DNA from: JADJVL01 sp046331545
GTDB lineage: Bacteria; Acidobacteriota; Holophagae; Holophagales; Holophagaceae
Direction of reading: 5' to 3'
NCBI GenBank assembly: GCA_046331545.1
Contig: JAXLQR010000002.1
Coordinates: 1,922,001-1,986,000, forward strand
DNA length: 64,000 nt
Part shown: in pieces, positions 34,889 through 43,080 of the stretch
Numbering within the stretch: position 1 is the stretch's first letter
How the letters are laid out: the number at the start of each line of letters is the position of its first letter
Translations under genes and position numbers: made by a program
Notes under the pieces: model-generated
Database searches by the model: none
Told to the model about the DNA's origin: nothing
The model's input: the letters and a program-made list of their open reading frames with translations, nothing else

Positions 34889-36152
34889 GGGCGGCCTTCA
34901 GCGCGTCCACGTCGTTGGCCTGGGGGCGGGCGAGGACCGGCATGGGCTCCAGGGCGGCCAGGGCCTCGGGCGGGGCCGGGACACGGCCGGTGGCCTTCGC
35001 CACGACCTCGGGGAACTTGGCCGCATGCGCGGTGGCGAGGAAGACGCCAGTCTCCCCGGATCGCAGCCTGCGCTTCAGCACCGCCCAGGCGACGGCGGTG
35101 TGGGGGCAGGCCGCGTAGCCGAGTCCGGCGAGGGCGCGCATGGCCTCCAGCGTCTCGTCGTTGCTGCAGCGGTCCCAACGAAGGGAATCCCGGAGCCTCG
35201 CGGGATCCCCCGCCGCGTGGGCGATCCGCTCCCAGTTGCTGGGGGCGCCCACGTCCATGGCGTTCGAGAGCGTGGGGACCGAGGGGCGCGGCGCATAGGG
35301 CCCGCCGTCCAGGAAGGCCGGCACCGTGTCGTTGGCGTTGGTGGCGGCGACGAAGGCCTTCACCTCCAGGCCCAGGGCCTGGGCCATGAGCCCGGCGCAG
35401 AGGTTGCCGAAGTTGCCCGAGGGCACGGCGATCACGGGGGGATCCTGGACACCGCGGGCCCTGAGCTGCGCCACCGCCTCGAGGTAGTAGAGGCTCTGGG
35501 CCAGGAGCCGCGCGATGTTGATGGAGTTGGCGCTGGTGAGGCCCAGCTCGGCGTTGAGGGCGGCGTCGGCGAAACAGGCCTTGGCCAGGGCCTGGCAGTC
35601 GTCGAAGGAGCCCTCCACCGCGAGGGCGTGGACGTTCTCCCCGAGGCAGGCGAACTGACGCTCCTGGCGCGGCGACACGCGGCCCGCGGGGTAGAGCACG
35701 ACCGCGCGGAAGCCGGGTCGCCTCCAGAAGGCGTGGGCCACGGCGGCGCCGGTGTCCCCCGAGGTGGCGGTGAGGATGGTGCGCGGGCCCGCGGTGCTCC
35801 GCGCCAGGACGCCGGCCAGGACGCGGGCGCCCACGTCCTTGAAGGCGAGCGTCGGCCCGTGGAAGAGCTCCAGGGCGTAGACGCCCGGTTCCACCAGGAC
35901 GAGGGGGATCGGGAAGTCGAGGGCCTCCCCGGCGAGGGTCGCCAGCTCGGCACGGGTGAACTCCTCGCCCAGGAGCCGGGCGAGCACCTCGACGTTCCGC
36001 GCGGCCCAGGGCAGGGCGAGCAGCGCGTCCAGGTCGTGGAGGCGGGGCCACGCGGCGGGCACCCATAATCCGCCGTCCGGCGGCTGGGCTCCGGCCGCGG
36101 CGTCGCGGAAGGTGGAACGGGCGTCGGGGTTCCGGGTGCTGAGAAGCCTCAC
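34866..36152 (-). CDS. thrC: Threonine synthase
   Basis: A 428-aa PLP enzyme converting O-phosphohomoserine to threonine. The PLP lysine lies in GPTLAFKDVGARV (about 107); TATSGDTGAAVAHAFW and PSGNFGNLCAGL hold the phosphate-binding loops. The start is GTG at 36152 and overlaps the thrB stop by 4 nt (GTGA). It closes the threonine operon. The N-terminal STRNPDARSTFRDAAAGAQPPDGGLWVP is the usual opening of the E. coli-type enzyme. Confidence 0.95.
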   Translation of the reverse strand: MRLLSTRNPDARSTFRDAAAGAQPPDGGLWVPAAWPRLHDLDALLALPWAARNVEVLARLLGEEFTRAELATLAGEALDFPIPLVLVEPGVYALELFHGPTLAFKDVGARVLAGVLARSTAGPRTILTATSGDTGAAVAHAFWRRPGFRAVVLYPAGRVSPRQERQFACLGENVHALAVEGSFDDCQALAKACFADAALNAELGLTSANSINIARLLAQSLYYLEAVAQLRARGVQDPPVIAVPSGNFGNLCAGLMAQALGLEVKAFVAATNANDTVPAFLDGGPYAPRPSVPTLSNAMDVGAPSNWERIAHAAGDPARLRDSLRWDRCSNDETLEAMRALAGLGYAACPHTAVAWAVLKRRLRSGETGVFLATAHAAKFPEVVAKATGRVPAPPEALAALEPMPVLARPQANDVDALKAALRSLCRD

Positions 36153-37078
36153 AGGATTCTCGCGCCCTGGGCATCGAGGCCGCAGAGCAGCGCCTCGGCG
36201 CGGACGCCCGCCACGTGAAAGGCGGCGACCATGGCGTCGGCGACGGCCCGGGCCTCCTCCCCCTCCTCCGCGACGGCGAAGACCGCGGGCCCGCTGCCGC
36301 TGAGGCTGCAGCCCAGGGCCCCGGCTTCGAGGGCGGCCGCCTGGACCTCCCGGAAGCCCTTCACGAGACCGGCCCGGTGGGGCTCCGCCAGCACGTCCTT
36401 GAAGGAGGCGGCGAGCAGGGCGCTGTCCTGGGCGTGGAGGGCCTGCACGAAGGCGGCGAGGTTGGCGCCGAAGGCCACGGCGTCCGCCAGGGGCACGTCC
36501 GTGGGCAGCGCGGCGCGGGCGTCCTTGGTGGCGACCTCCAGGTCAGGGCGCAGGACGACGAAGGCGAGGTCCGCGGGAAAGGGCAGGGCGCGCGCCTTGC
36601 CGCCGGGCACCACGAGCCGCAGGCCGCCGAGCAGGCTCGGCGCGACATTGTCGAAATGCACCGAGCCCGACACGGTGGCCTCCGCCCGGCCCGCCAGGGC
36701 CAGCAGGTCCCCGGGGCCGTAGGGCTCGCCCACCCAGGCGTTGAAGGCCACCAGGGCCGCCACGATGGAGGCCGCGCTGCTGCCCAGGCCGCTGTTCACC
36801 GGGAGGGCCTTGTCCAGGTGGATGGCGAAGGGCGGCAGGGCGCCGTAGGCCTCCTCGAAGAGGGCCTTGGCCTTCAGCACGAGATTCTGGGCGGGATCCG
36901 CCGGGAGACGGTGGGCGAAGGCGCCGGAGGCTTCGAAGGCGGGCGTGGAGGCTTCCGTCAGGGTGACGCGGTCCCCGAGCGGGGATCCGTCCAGGGGCGC
37001 CAGGGCCGCGCCCATCACGTCGAAGCCCGCGGCCACGTTGCCGATGCTGGCGGGGGCGTAGGCTTGGATGCGCTTCAT
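36149..37078 (-). CDS. thrB: Homoserine kinase
   Basis: A 309-aa GHMP kinase that phosphorylates homoserine. The ATP-binding motif is LPVNSGLGSSAASIVAAL (about 90-107); APASIGNVAAGFDVMG opens the protein and GCSLSGSGPAVFAV is the third GHMP motif. The ATG at 37078 overlaps the thrA stop by 4 nt, and the stop overlaps thrC by 4 nt. Confidence 0.95.
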   Translation of the reverse strand: MKRIQAYAPASIGNVAAGFDVMGAALAPLDGSPLGDRVTLTEASTPAFEASGAFAHRLPADPAQNLVLKAKALFEEAYGALPPFAIHLDKALPVNSGLGSSAASIVAALVAFNAWVGEPYGPGDLLALAGRAEATVSGSVHFDNVAPSLLGGLRLVVPGGKARALPFPADLAFVVLRPDLEVATKDARAALPTDVPLADAVAFGANLAAFVQALHAQDSALLAASFKDVLAEPHRAGLVKGFREVQAAALEAGALGCSLSGSGPAVFAVAEEGEEARAVADAMVAAFHVAGVRAEALLCGLDAQGARIL

Positions 37079-39552
37079 GGCTGGCTCCAGGTCGCGAGCT
37101 TCAGGATGTCCGAGAGTACCCCGGCGGCGGTGACGTCCGCCCCGGCGCCGTAGCCGCGGATCACCAGGGGCCGCGGGCTGTAGTGGTCCGTGAGGAAGGC
37201 CAGGGCGTTCTCGCCGCCCTGCACCGAAGCGAGGGGATGGTCGGCGTCCAGGGCCACCAGCCCCGCGCCGCAGCGGGGCGCCTCGCCGTCGGCGTCGATG
37301 CTCCCGAGGAAGCGCAGCACCTGGCCCCGGGCCCTCAGGTCCGCCATGCGCGCCGCGAAGGGGGCATCGAGTTCCGGAAGGCGGGCCAGGAAGTCCGCCA
37401 CGCTGCCCTCGTGGAAGTCCGCCGGCAGCAGGCTTTCCACCACCACGGCGGAGGGCTCGAGCTGGAGGCCGATCTCCCGGGCCAGGATGAGGGCCTTGCG
37501 GCCCACGTCCTGGCCACCGAGATCATCCCGGGGATCGGGCTCGGTGAAGCCCTTGGCCATGGCCTCGCGCACGGCCCCGGAGAAGGACGCGCCCTCCTCC
37601 AGCCGGCCCAGGAGGAAGGAGAGCGACCCCGAGAGGATGCCTTCGAAGCGCCGCACGCGGTCGCCGCAGCCCAGCATGGACTGCAGGGTCGAGATGACCG
37701 GCAGGCCCGCGCCCACGTTGGTCTCATAGAGGAAGCGGCGCTGGCCCCGCCGCGCCTGCTCCCGCAGCGCCGACCAGGTGGCGTAGGAGCCGGCGTTGGC
37801 CTTCTTGTTGGCGGTGACCACGTGGAGCCCGGCGGCGAAGCACTCGCCGTAGCGGGCCGCCAGGGCCTCGTCCGAGGTGCAGTCCACGAGGACGGGACAG
37901 ACGGGGCGGCGGCCGGCGACGAACTCGACCACGCGGCCGGGGTCCGGGGCGCCGGCGCCTTCGAGGCCGTCGCGGGCCCGGGAGGCGTCGATGCCGGCCT
38001 CGGACAGGAGCAGGCCCTTGGAGCGGGCCACGCCGCAGAGGCGCAGCTCGATGCCCCGCGCCTTCAGCCGCGGCTTCTGGGCCTCGAGGTGCTCCACCAG
38101 CCGGCCCCCCACGGTGCCGGTGCCGAAGAGGTAGAGCTCGATGACCTCGGCGGTGCCGAAGAAGCCGCGGTGGGCGTGGCGCAGGCCCCGGGGCCCGTCG
38201 GCGCCGCGCACCACGGCGCTGATGCTGCGCTCGCTGCTGCCCTGGGCGATGGCCACGATGTTGACGCCCACCTCCGAGAGGGCGTGGAAGAAGGTGCCCG
38301 CCACGCCCATGCGCGCGCGCATGCCCTCGCCCACCACGCTGAGGATGGAGAGGCCTTCCTTCAGTTCCACGTCGTCCAGGCGGCCGGCGGCGAGGTCGAG
38401 CTCGAAGGCGCCCTTCAGGGCCCGCTGGGCCCGCGCCCCGTCGGCGCCGGCGACGCAGAGGGTGATGGCGCACTCGCTGGAGCCCTGGGTGATGAGCAGG
38501 ACGTTGATGCCCTCCTTGGCCAGGGCCTGGAAGGTGCGGGCCGCCACGCCGGGGACGCCCTTCATGCCGGCGCCGGTGACGTTGAGCAGCGCGACGTCTT
38601 CCAGGAGCGTAAGCCCCCGGGCCGCGTGCTCCGGTGGCGGGGCCTGGGCGGTGATCAGGGTGCCCGCGTGGTCCGGGCGGAAGCTGTTGCGCACACGGAC
38701 GGGGATGCCCGCGGCGCGGGCGGGCTGGATGGTCTTCGGATGGAGGACCTTGGCGCCGAAGTGGCTCAGTTCCATGGCCTCCTCGAAGGAGAGGGCCGCC
38801 AGGGCGAAGGCCTCGGGCACCTGGCGGGGATCGGCGCTGTAGATGCCGTCCACGTCGGTCCAGATCTCCAGGAGATCTGCCTTCAGGGCCGAGGCGGCGA
38901 TCGCGGCGCTGTAATCCGAACCGCCCCGTCCCAGGAGCACCGTGCGGCCTTCGGCGTCCCCGGCGAAGAAGCCAGGGAGCACCAGGAGCCGCGCCGCGCC
39001 GGTCCGGTGGGCGGCGAAGGCCTCCGCGGTGGCCTCCAGGTCCGGCTCCGCCTGGAGCGGGTCGCCATGGGCCCGCACCAGGAGGCGGGGGTCGAGGGCC
39101 ACGGGGGCGAGGCCCCGGGCCTCCAGCAGGGTGACGAGCAGGAGGCAGGAGGCCCGCTCCCCGAGGGAGGAGAGGTGGGCCCGCACCGTGGGCGGGCACT
39201 CCCGCAGGAGGCCCACGCCGCTCGAGAGCTTGGCGAACTCGTCCCCCAGGGCCTGGAGGCCGGCCTCGGCCCCGCGACGCCGGGCCCCGTCCAGCTCCAC
39301 CGCGAGGTCCGCGAGGATCCCGGCGTGGCGGGCGCGGAAGGCCTCCACGTCGCCTCCGGGGTCCCCGCCCGCCTCGGCCGTCCTCGCCGCCCGCAGCAGC
39401 AGGTCCGTGATGCCCGAGGCCGCGGAGGCCACGAGGCAGACCCCCGCCTCGCCGAGGGCCGCGGCGGCGAGGTCCGCGACGCCACGCAGGCGGGCGGCGT
39501 CCGCCACGGAGGTGCCGCCGAATTTCATCACGCGCCAGCCGGAGGTGCTCAT
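37075..39552 (-). CDS. thrA: Bifunctional aspartokinase / homoserine dehydrogenase
   Basis: An 825-aa fusion catalysing the first and third steps of the threonine pathway. Aspartokinase: VMKFGGTSVADAARL (8-22) and LLGRGGSDYSAAIAA; regulatory ACT domains about 315-465 (NVTGAGMKGVPGVAARTFQAL, SVVGEGMRARMGVAGTFFHAL); homoserine dehydrogenase from about 470, with the dinucleotide motif LFGTGTVGGRLVEHL and TANKKANAG. The ACT pair probably gives feedback inhibition by threonine. The ATG at 39552 follows an attenuator terminator by about 20 nt; the ribosome-binding site is weak. Confidence 0.95.
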   Translation of the reverse strand: MSTSGWRVMKFGGTSVADAARLRGVADLAAAALGEAGVCLVASAASGITDLLLRAARTAEAGGDPGGDVEAFRARHAGILADLAVELDGARRRGAEAGLQALGDEFAKLSSGVGLLRECPPTVRAHLSSLGERASCLLLVTLLEARGLAPVALDPRLLVRAHGDPLQAEPDLEATAEAFAAHRTGAARLLVLPGFFAGDAEGRTVLLGRGGSDYSAAIAASALKADLLEIWTDVDGIYSADPRQVPEAFALAALSFEEAMELSHFGAKVLHPKTIQPARAAGIPVRVRNSFRPDHAGTLITAQAPPPEHAARGLTLLEDVALLNVTGAGMKGVPGVAARTFQALAKEGINVLLITQGSSECAITLCVAGADGARAQRALKGAFELDLAAGRLDDVELKEGLSILSVVGEGMRARMGVAGTFFHALSEVGVNIVAIAQGSSERSISAVVRGADGPRGLRHAHRGFFGTAEVIELYLFGTGTVGGRLVEHLEAQKPRLKARGIELRLCGVARSKGLLLSEAGIDASRARDGLEGAGAPDPGRVVEFVAGRRPVCPVLVDCTSDEALAARYGECFAAGLHVVTANKKANAGSYATWSALREQARRGQRRFLYETNVGAGLPVISTLQSMLGCGDRVRRFEGILSGSLSFLLGRLEEGASFSGAVREAMAKGFTEPDPRDDLGGQDVGRKALILAREIGLQLEPSAVVVESLLPADFHEGSVADFLARLPELDAPFAARMADLRARGQVLRFLGSIDADGEAPRCGAGLVALDADHPLASVQGGENALAFLTDHYSPRPLVIRGYGAGADVTAAGVLSDILKLATWSQP

Positions 39553-39572
39553 GGAGGATCCCGAAACGAAAA

Positions 39573-39591
39573 GGCCCCGCGTCGCGGGGCC
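39573..39591 (-). terminator. Attenuator terminator of the thr operon
   Basis: Read on the minus strand: GGCCCCGC - GAC - GCGGGGCC followed by TTTTCGTTT, between the leader peptide and thrA. The 5' arm can alternatively pair upstream through the antiterminator, as expected of an attenuator. Confidence 0.85.
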
Positions 39592-39624
39592 GGTGCTAGA
39601 GGAGGAGAGGATCTAGACCGGCCC
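39587..39624 (-). promoter_or_regulatory. Antiterminator pairing in the thr leader
   Basis: GGGCCGGT at 39624-39617 (the last leader codons, Gly-Pro-Val) is fully complementary to ACCGGCCC at 39594-39587, which includes part of the 5' arm of the terminator. When ribosomes stall on the threonine codons this pairing is free to form and prevents the terminator; a ribosome at the leader stop codon would cover it. Confidence 0.65.
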
Positions 39625-39717
39625 GGTGCGGGTAATGGTCGTGGTGGTCGTCATCGTCATGCCCATGGCCCGGCCGCCCGTGGAGGCCATGGCGGGACGG
39701 GAAGGGACGAAGCGCAT
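39613..39717 (-). CDS. thrL: thr operon leader peptide
   Basis: A short reading frame encodes a peptide ending MTMTTTTTITRTGPV, with eight threonine codons and one isoleucine codon within eleven positions, just before the attenuator terminator. This is the arrangement of E. coli ThrL (threonine/isoleucine run, terminator, thrA). The longest version is 34 aa from ATG 39717, supported by AAGG seven bases upstream; shorter starts at 39690 and 39666 are possible. Low charged threonyl-tRNA would stall ribosomes here and let thrABC be transcribed. Confidence 0.88.
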   Translation of the reverse strand: MRFVPSRPAMASTGGRAMGMTMTTTTTITRTGPV

Positions 39718-39801
39718 GGCTCAACCTTGGCCTGAAGGCCGCGAAGCCGTCAACCTTCCGCGCTACCCTTGGCCTCTCCCATTGACGATCCGGAGGCTCC
39801 C

Positions 39802-40449
39802 GTGCCCCTCATCCTCGGCCACCGCGGCTTCTCCGCGAAGCACCTGGAGAACTCCCTGGAAGCCTTCCGCGCGGCGCTGGCGGCGGGCATGGACGGCTTC
39901 GAGCTGGACGCCCAGCCCACCCGGGACGGCGTGAGCATGGTGCTCCACGACGAGGACCTCGCCCGCACGGCGGAGGCGGGTGGCGTGCTGCGGCAGATGA
40001 AGTCCACGGACCTGCCGAAGCTGCGGAACGGCGAGGGCGTGCCGCGCCTCTCCGACGTGCTGGAGCTGCCGGCCAAGCTCATCAACGTGGAGCTGAAGGG
40101 CGAGCCCGGCTGGCAGCAGGCGCTGGCCACCGTGGAGGCCGCGGAGGCCCTCGACCGCGTCCTCTTCAGCAGCTTCGAGCACAGCGAGGTGCTGCAGCTC
40201 TGGGCCGCCTGCCCCGAGGCACGCTGCGGCTTCCTGTGGGACGGCAGCGAGGCCGGGGACCTGACGGCGGAGGAACTGGCCGACCTTCCCGGGCAGCTCA
40301 TGCTCCATCCGCCCCTCGAGGCCGTGCTCGCCCGGCCGGAGCTCTGGCGGCCCTACGCGCCGCGGCTCGTGGTGTGGGGGATGAAGACACCCACGGAGGC
40401 CAAGGCGCTGGACTTCGAACCCGCAGTGGTGATCGCGGACGGGCTCTAG
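39802..40449 (+). CDS. Glycerophosphodiester phosphodiesterase family protein
   Basis: A 215-aa TIM-barrel phosphodiesterase. HRGFSAKHLENSLEAFRAA (about 6-24), FELDAQPTRDGVSMVLHDEDL with the metal/catalytic Glu-Asp and His, and INVELKG are the GDPD motifs. The start is GTG at 39802 because GGAGG lies 5 nt upstream; a TTG at 39769 would give a longer, non-conserved N-terminus. No signal peptide, so cytoplasmic. Divergent from the thr operon. Confidence 0.87.
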   Translation: MPLILGHRGFSAKHLENSLEAFRAALAAGMDGFELDAQPTRDGVSMVLHDEDLARTAEAGGVLRQMKSTDLPKLRNGEGVPRLSDVLELPAKLINVELKGEPGWQQALATVEAAEALDRVLFSSFEHSEVLQLWAACPEARCGFLWDGSEAGDLTAEELADLPGQLMLHPPLEAVLARPELWRPYAPRLVVWGMKTPTEAKALDFEPAVVIADGL

Positions 40450-40489
40450 GTGGACCGGGGCCTCCGGGGCCGCGCTCGCACGCGAACGG

Positions 40490-41173
40490 TCAGATCCGGT
40501 TCGCCGCGGGGAGGTCGGCGTAGCCGCTGTTCCTCATCCAGTCGGTCACGGTGCGGGTCAGGGCGGTCGGTCCGACCAGGGTGAGCGCGCCGCTGCGGAG
40601 CGCGTGGCGGTAGGTCGTGTCGCCCATCCAGATGTCGACCATCGTCCTGACCGTGGTGGTGAACCAGACGTCGACGTCCTTGCCGGGGTCGCTGACGCAC
40701 AGGTCCACGTCCCGATCCCGGACCAGGATCCACCACCGGGCGTGGGCCTTCACGTCCGTGAACCTGAAGTGGATCACCGTCTCCCCGCCCGCCAGCTTCT
40801 CGGGGACGATGCTGCGCTTCAGGTACAGCATCAGCAGTTCCACGTCGTAGTCCTGTTCCCGCAGGTTGGAACGGGCCCAACAGAGGCCCCAGTCCGCCAG
40901 GGCCTGGATGACCGGCGTCAGCTCACGGCAGGCGTCCGTCGGGAGGTACTGGAAGCCGCGCTGGCCCGGGAGGCGCTTCTTGAGCACCAGTCCGAGATCA
41001 TCCAGGGTGTCCAGCCGGCGGGACAGGAGCGTCGGCGAGATCTGCGAGAGGCCGCGGTGGAGCTCGTTGAAGCGCGTGCCGCCCATGAGCAGTTCCCGGA
41101 TGATCAGGATGGTCCATTTCTCGCCGAGGATCTCCGAGGCCTTGGCGATGGGGCAGAACTGGCCGTATTCCAA
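40490..41173 (-). CDS. HxlR-family regulator with C-terminal SCP2-like domain
   Basis: A 227-aa protein. Residues 1-110 form the HxlR winged helix (CPIAKASEILGEKWTILIIRELLMGGTRFNELHRGL), including the conserved N-terminal cysteine (Cys7) that acts as a redox or electrophile sensor in YodB-type members. Residues 120-225 look like an SCP2 sterol-carrier-type domain (VIHFRFTDVKAHARWWILVRDRDVDLC), a known pairing in this family. The start is TTG at 41173; an in-frame stop lies two codons upstream and no ATG exists before the helix-turn-helix. It is divergent from mddA-like and faces two matching inverted repeats. Confidence 0.85.
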   Translation of the reverse strand: MEYGQFCPIAKASEILGEKWTILIIRELLMGGTRFNELHRGLSQISPTLLSRRLDTLDDLGLVLKKRLPGQRGFQYLPTDACRELTPVIQALADWGLCWARSNLREQDYDVELLMLYLKRSIVPEKLAGGETVIHFRFTDVKAHARWWILVRDRDVDLCVSDPGKDVDVWFTTTVRTMVDIWMGDTTYRHALRSGALTLVGPTALTRTVTDWMRNSGYADLPAANRI

Positions 41174-41188
41174 GGGGGCTCACGTCCA

Positions 41189-41204
41189 GGGGGCGATCGC
41201 CCCC
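41189..41204. repeat. 16-bp perfect palindrome
   Basis: GGGGG-CGATCG-CCCCC, 15 bp upstream of the HxlR start. It may be a stem in the leader of the regulator or a chance GC palindrome. Confidence 0.4.
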
Positions 41205-41221
41205 CTGCTCCCCGGGACTGT

Positions 41222-41260
41222 ACTCCACGGGGTGGAGTTGGCTACTCCACGTTGTGTAGT
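41222..41260. promoter_or_regulatory. Paired HxlR operator candidates
   Basis: Two inverted repeats of identical layout: ACTCCAC-N3-GTGGAGT at 41222-41238 (perfect) and ACTCCAC-N3-GTGTAGT at 41244-41260 (one mismatch). They begin 22 bp apart, about two helical turns, in the region between the divergent hxlR-type and methyltransferase genes. This is a strong arrangement for cooperative binding by the HxlR dimer. Confidence 0.7.
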
Positions 41261-41366
41261 GCCGTGCTACAGGTCCCGCACTGGGGGGCGGGTCGTGGCG
41301 ACGCGAGACTCGCTCGGGTGGATGTCCTCCGTCGGACCTCCACGCCCATTCCGCGGGAGCGCCTTC

Positions 41367-42149
41367 ATGAAACGAACTGCCATCCTCCTCTACGGCCTCC
41401 TCGGCTACCTCCTCGGCGTGGCGGCGCTGGCCTACCTGGTGCTGTTCCTCTTCAACCTCGGGGTGGCCAAGACCCTCGACTCGGGAAGGGCCGGGAGCCC
41501 CGTGCCGGCGATGCTGGCGGACCTCGGGCTGATCGCGCTCTTCGGGCTCCAGCACAGCGTCATGGCCCGTCGGCCCTTCAAGGCCTGGCTCACGCGGTTC
41601 ATCCCGTCCGCGGCGGAGCGGAGCACGTTCATGCTGGCCACCGCGGCCGTCACCTTCGCGCTCTGCCTCGCCTGGCGCCCCCTGCCGCAGCCCCTGTGGC
41701 AGGTCCACCACGCGATGGGCCACAAGCTCCTGCTGGTCGGAGGCCTCGGGGGGTGGGGGCTGGTCCTCTACGCCAGCTTCCTGATCAATCATTTCGACCT
41801 CTTCGGCCTGAGGCAGGTGTGGCTGGCGTTCACGGGCCAGGACTCCACGCCGGTGCCCTTCCAGTCGTCAGGCCTGTACAAGGTCATGCGCCACCCCATC
41901 CAGGCGGGGGCGCTCCTCGGCGTCTGGGTCACCCCTTCGATGACGGTCGGGCACCTGGTCCTGGCCCTCGGCATGACGATCTACATCCTGATCGGCGTGT
42001 ACCACGAGGAGCAGGACCTCATCCGGGACTTCGGAATCCGGTACCGGCAGTACATGAAGGCCACGGGAAAGTTCTGGCCCGCGCTGGGCGCTTCGGCGAC
42101 CGCCGCCCGGCAGCTGGACCCGCAGGCACCTGAGCACAGACCCGGCTGA
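41367..42149 (+). CDS. mddA: MddA-like methanethiol S-methyltransferase / NnrU family membrane protein
   Basis: A 260-aa membrane protein with about five helices. The blocks LLYGLLGYLLGVAALAYLV, FGLQHSVMARRPFKAWLTRFIP, FLINHFDLFGLRQVWL and YKVMRHPIQAGALLGVW match MddA, which methylates methanethiol to dimethyl sulfide with SAM, and the wider NnrU/isoprenylcysteine methyltransferase superfamily. The C-terminal HEEQDLIRDFGIRYRQYM is the SAM-site side. The ATG at 41367 begins the first helix. Probably regulated by the divergent HxlR protein. Activity is inferred from family resemblance. Confidence 0.75.
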   Translation: MKRTAILLYGLLGYLLGVAALAYLVLFLFNLGVAKTLDSGRAGSPVPAMLADLGLIALFGLQHSVMARRPFKAWLTRFIPSAAERSTFMLATAAVTFALCLAWRPLPQPLWQVHHAMGHKLLLVGGLGGWGLVLYASFLINHFDLFGLRQVWLAFTGQDSTPVPFQSSGLYKVMRHPIQAGALLGVWVTPSMTVGHLVLALGMTIYILIGVYHEEQDLIRDFGIRYRQYMKATGKFWPALGASATAARQLDPQAPEHRPG

Positions 42150-42231
42150 AGCGGAAGGAGCGCCGCGCCCCAGGCCCGGCGGAGCCTGCATCCGACCCTC
42201 ACGACGCATCCCCCACCAAGGAGACCCGACC

Positions 42232-42582
42232 ATGTCAACCACCCGGCAGGTCCTCGACCACCACCTGGAAGCCTTCTTCGCCCACGACGTCGACGGGGTC
42301 GTCGCGGACTATGCTCCCGACGCCGTGTTCTTCACCTCCGACGGCCCGTTGAAGGGCGTGGCGGCCATCCGGCCCCTGTTCGAAGGCCTGATCGCCGAGT
42401 TCCGGAAGCCTGGAGCCGCCTTCACCCTGCAGCGGTTCTTCGTGGAGGGCGACCACGGGTACATCTTCTGGAACGCCGAGACCACCGACAACGCCTACGA
42501 GATGGCGACCGACACCTTCACGGTGCGGGACGGCCGCATCGTGGCCCAGTCGTACACCGCGAGCATCCGGCCCAAGCGCTGA
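42232..42582 (+). CDS. SnoaL-like (NTF2 fold) protein
   Basis: A 116-aa single-domain NTF2-fold protein. VLDHHLEAFFAHDVDGVVADYAPDAVFFT and the later FEGLIAEF and DTFTVRDGRIVAQSYTASI match SnoaL-like proteins (ketosteroid isomerase-like). The function of this branch is unknown; members occur as small cytoplasmic enzymes or binding proteins. AAGGAGA lies before the ATG. The first of two SnoaL-like genes in tandem. Confidence 0.8.
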   Translation: MSTTRQVLDHHLEAFFAHDVDGVVADYAPDAVFFTSDGPLKGVAAIRPLFEGLIAEFRKPGAAFTLQRFFVEGDHGYIFWNAETTDNAYEMATDTFTVRDGRIVAQSYTASIRPKR

Positions 42583-42640
42583 CCTTGCGGAAGGACACCC
42601 GGGGCGCGGGTCGGCGCCCTCTCGAAAGGAGCCCATCGCC

Positions 42641-42997
42641 ATGATCGACAAGACCTTCGCCGCCGAGTTCGTGGAGGGGTGGATCGCCGCCTGGAACAGC
42701 CACGACCTGCCCCGGATCCTCTCCCACTACACCGAGGACTTCGAGATGTCCTCCCCCATCATCGTGGAGATGGCCGGGGTGCCGTCCGGCACGCTGAAGG
42801 GCCGGGAGACCGTCGGCGCCTACTGGGCCAAGGCCCTGGCCCGGTTTCCCAACCTCCGCTTCGAGGCGGTCTCGACCTTCGTCGGCGTCGAGAGCATCAC
42901 CCTGCACTTCACCTGGGAGCGCGGGCACTCGGTCGAGGTGTTCCTGTTCGGTCCGCACCGGAAGGTGGCCCGGGCCTTCGCCCACCACGCGGGTTGA
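42641..42997 (+). CDS. SnoaL-like polyketide-cyclase-family protein
   Basis: A 118-aa NTF2-fold protein: FVEGWIAAWNSHDLPRILSHYTEDFEMSSPIIVEMAG and GTLKGRETVGAYWAKALARFPNLRFE are typical of SnoaL-like cyclase/isomerase homologues. AAAGGAG lies upstream of the ATG. It is not a recent duplicate of the preceding gene (low similarity), only the same fold. Substrate unknown. Confidence 0.82.
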   Translation: MIDKTFAAEFVEGWIAAWNSHDLPRILSHYTEDFEMSSPIIVEMAGVPSGTLKGRETVGAYWAKALARFPNLRFEAVSTFVGVESITLHFTWERGHSVEVFLFGPHRKVARAFAHHAG

Positions 42998-43080
42998 ACG
43001 GGGCGCGAGGCCCGTCCAGGGGGGCCCCGGTCCGGCCCCGCCGTCGTCCCGTCGCCCCGCGTCCTTCCAGGAGCCACGCC

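Noticed and set aside
39626..39934. Plus-strand frame starting with a run of valines
   Set aside because: The valine run is the complement of the threonine codons of the thr leader peptide on the minus strand, which is the meaningful reading.
41189..41204. GGGGG-CGATCG-CCCCC palindrome considered as the HxlR operator
   Set aside because: The paired ACTCCAC inverted repeats next to it are better supported; a GC palindrome of this length is not rare here.
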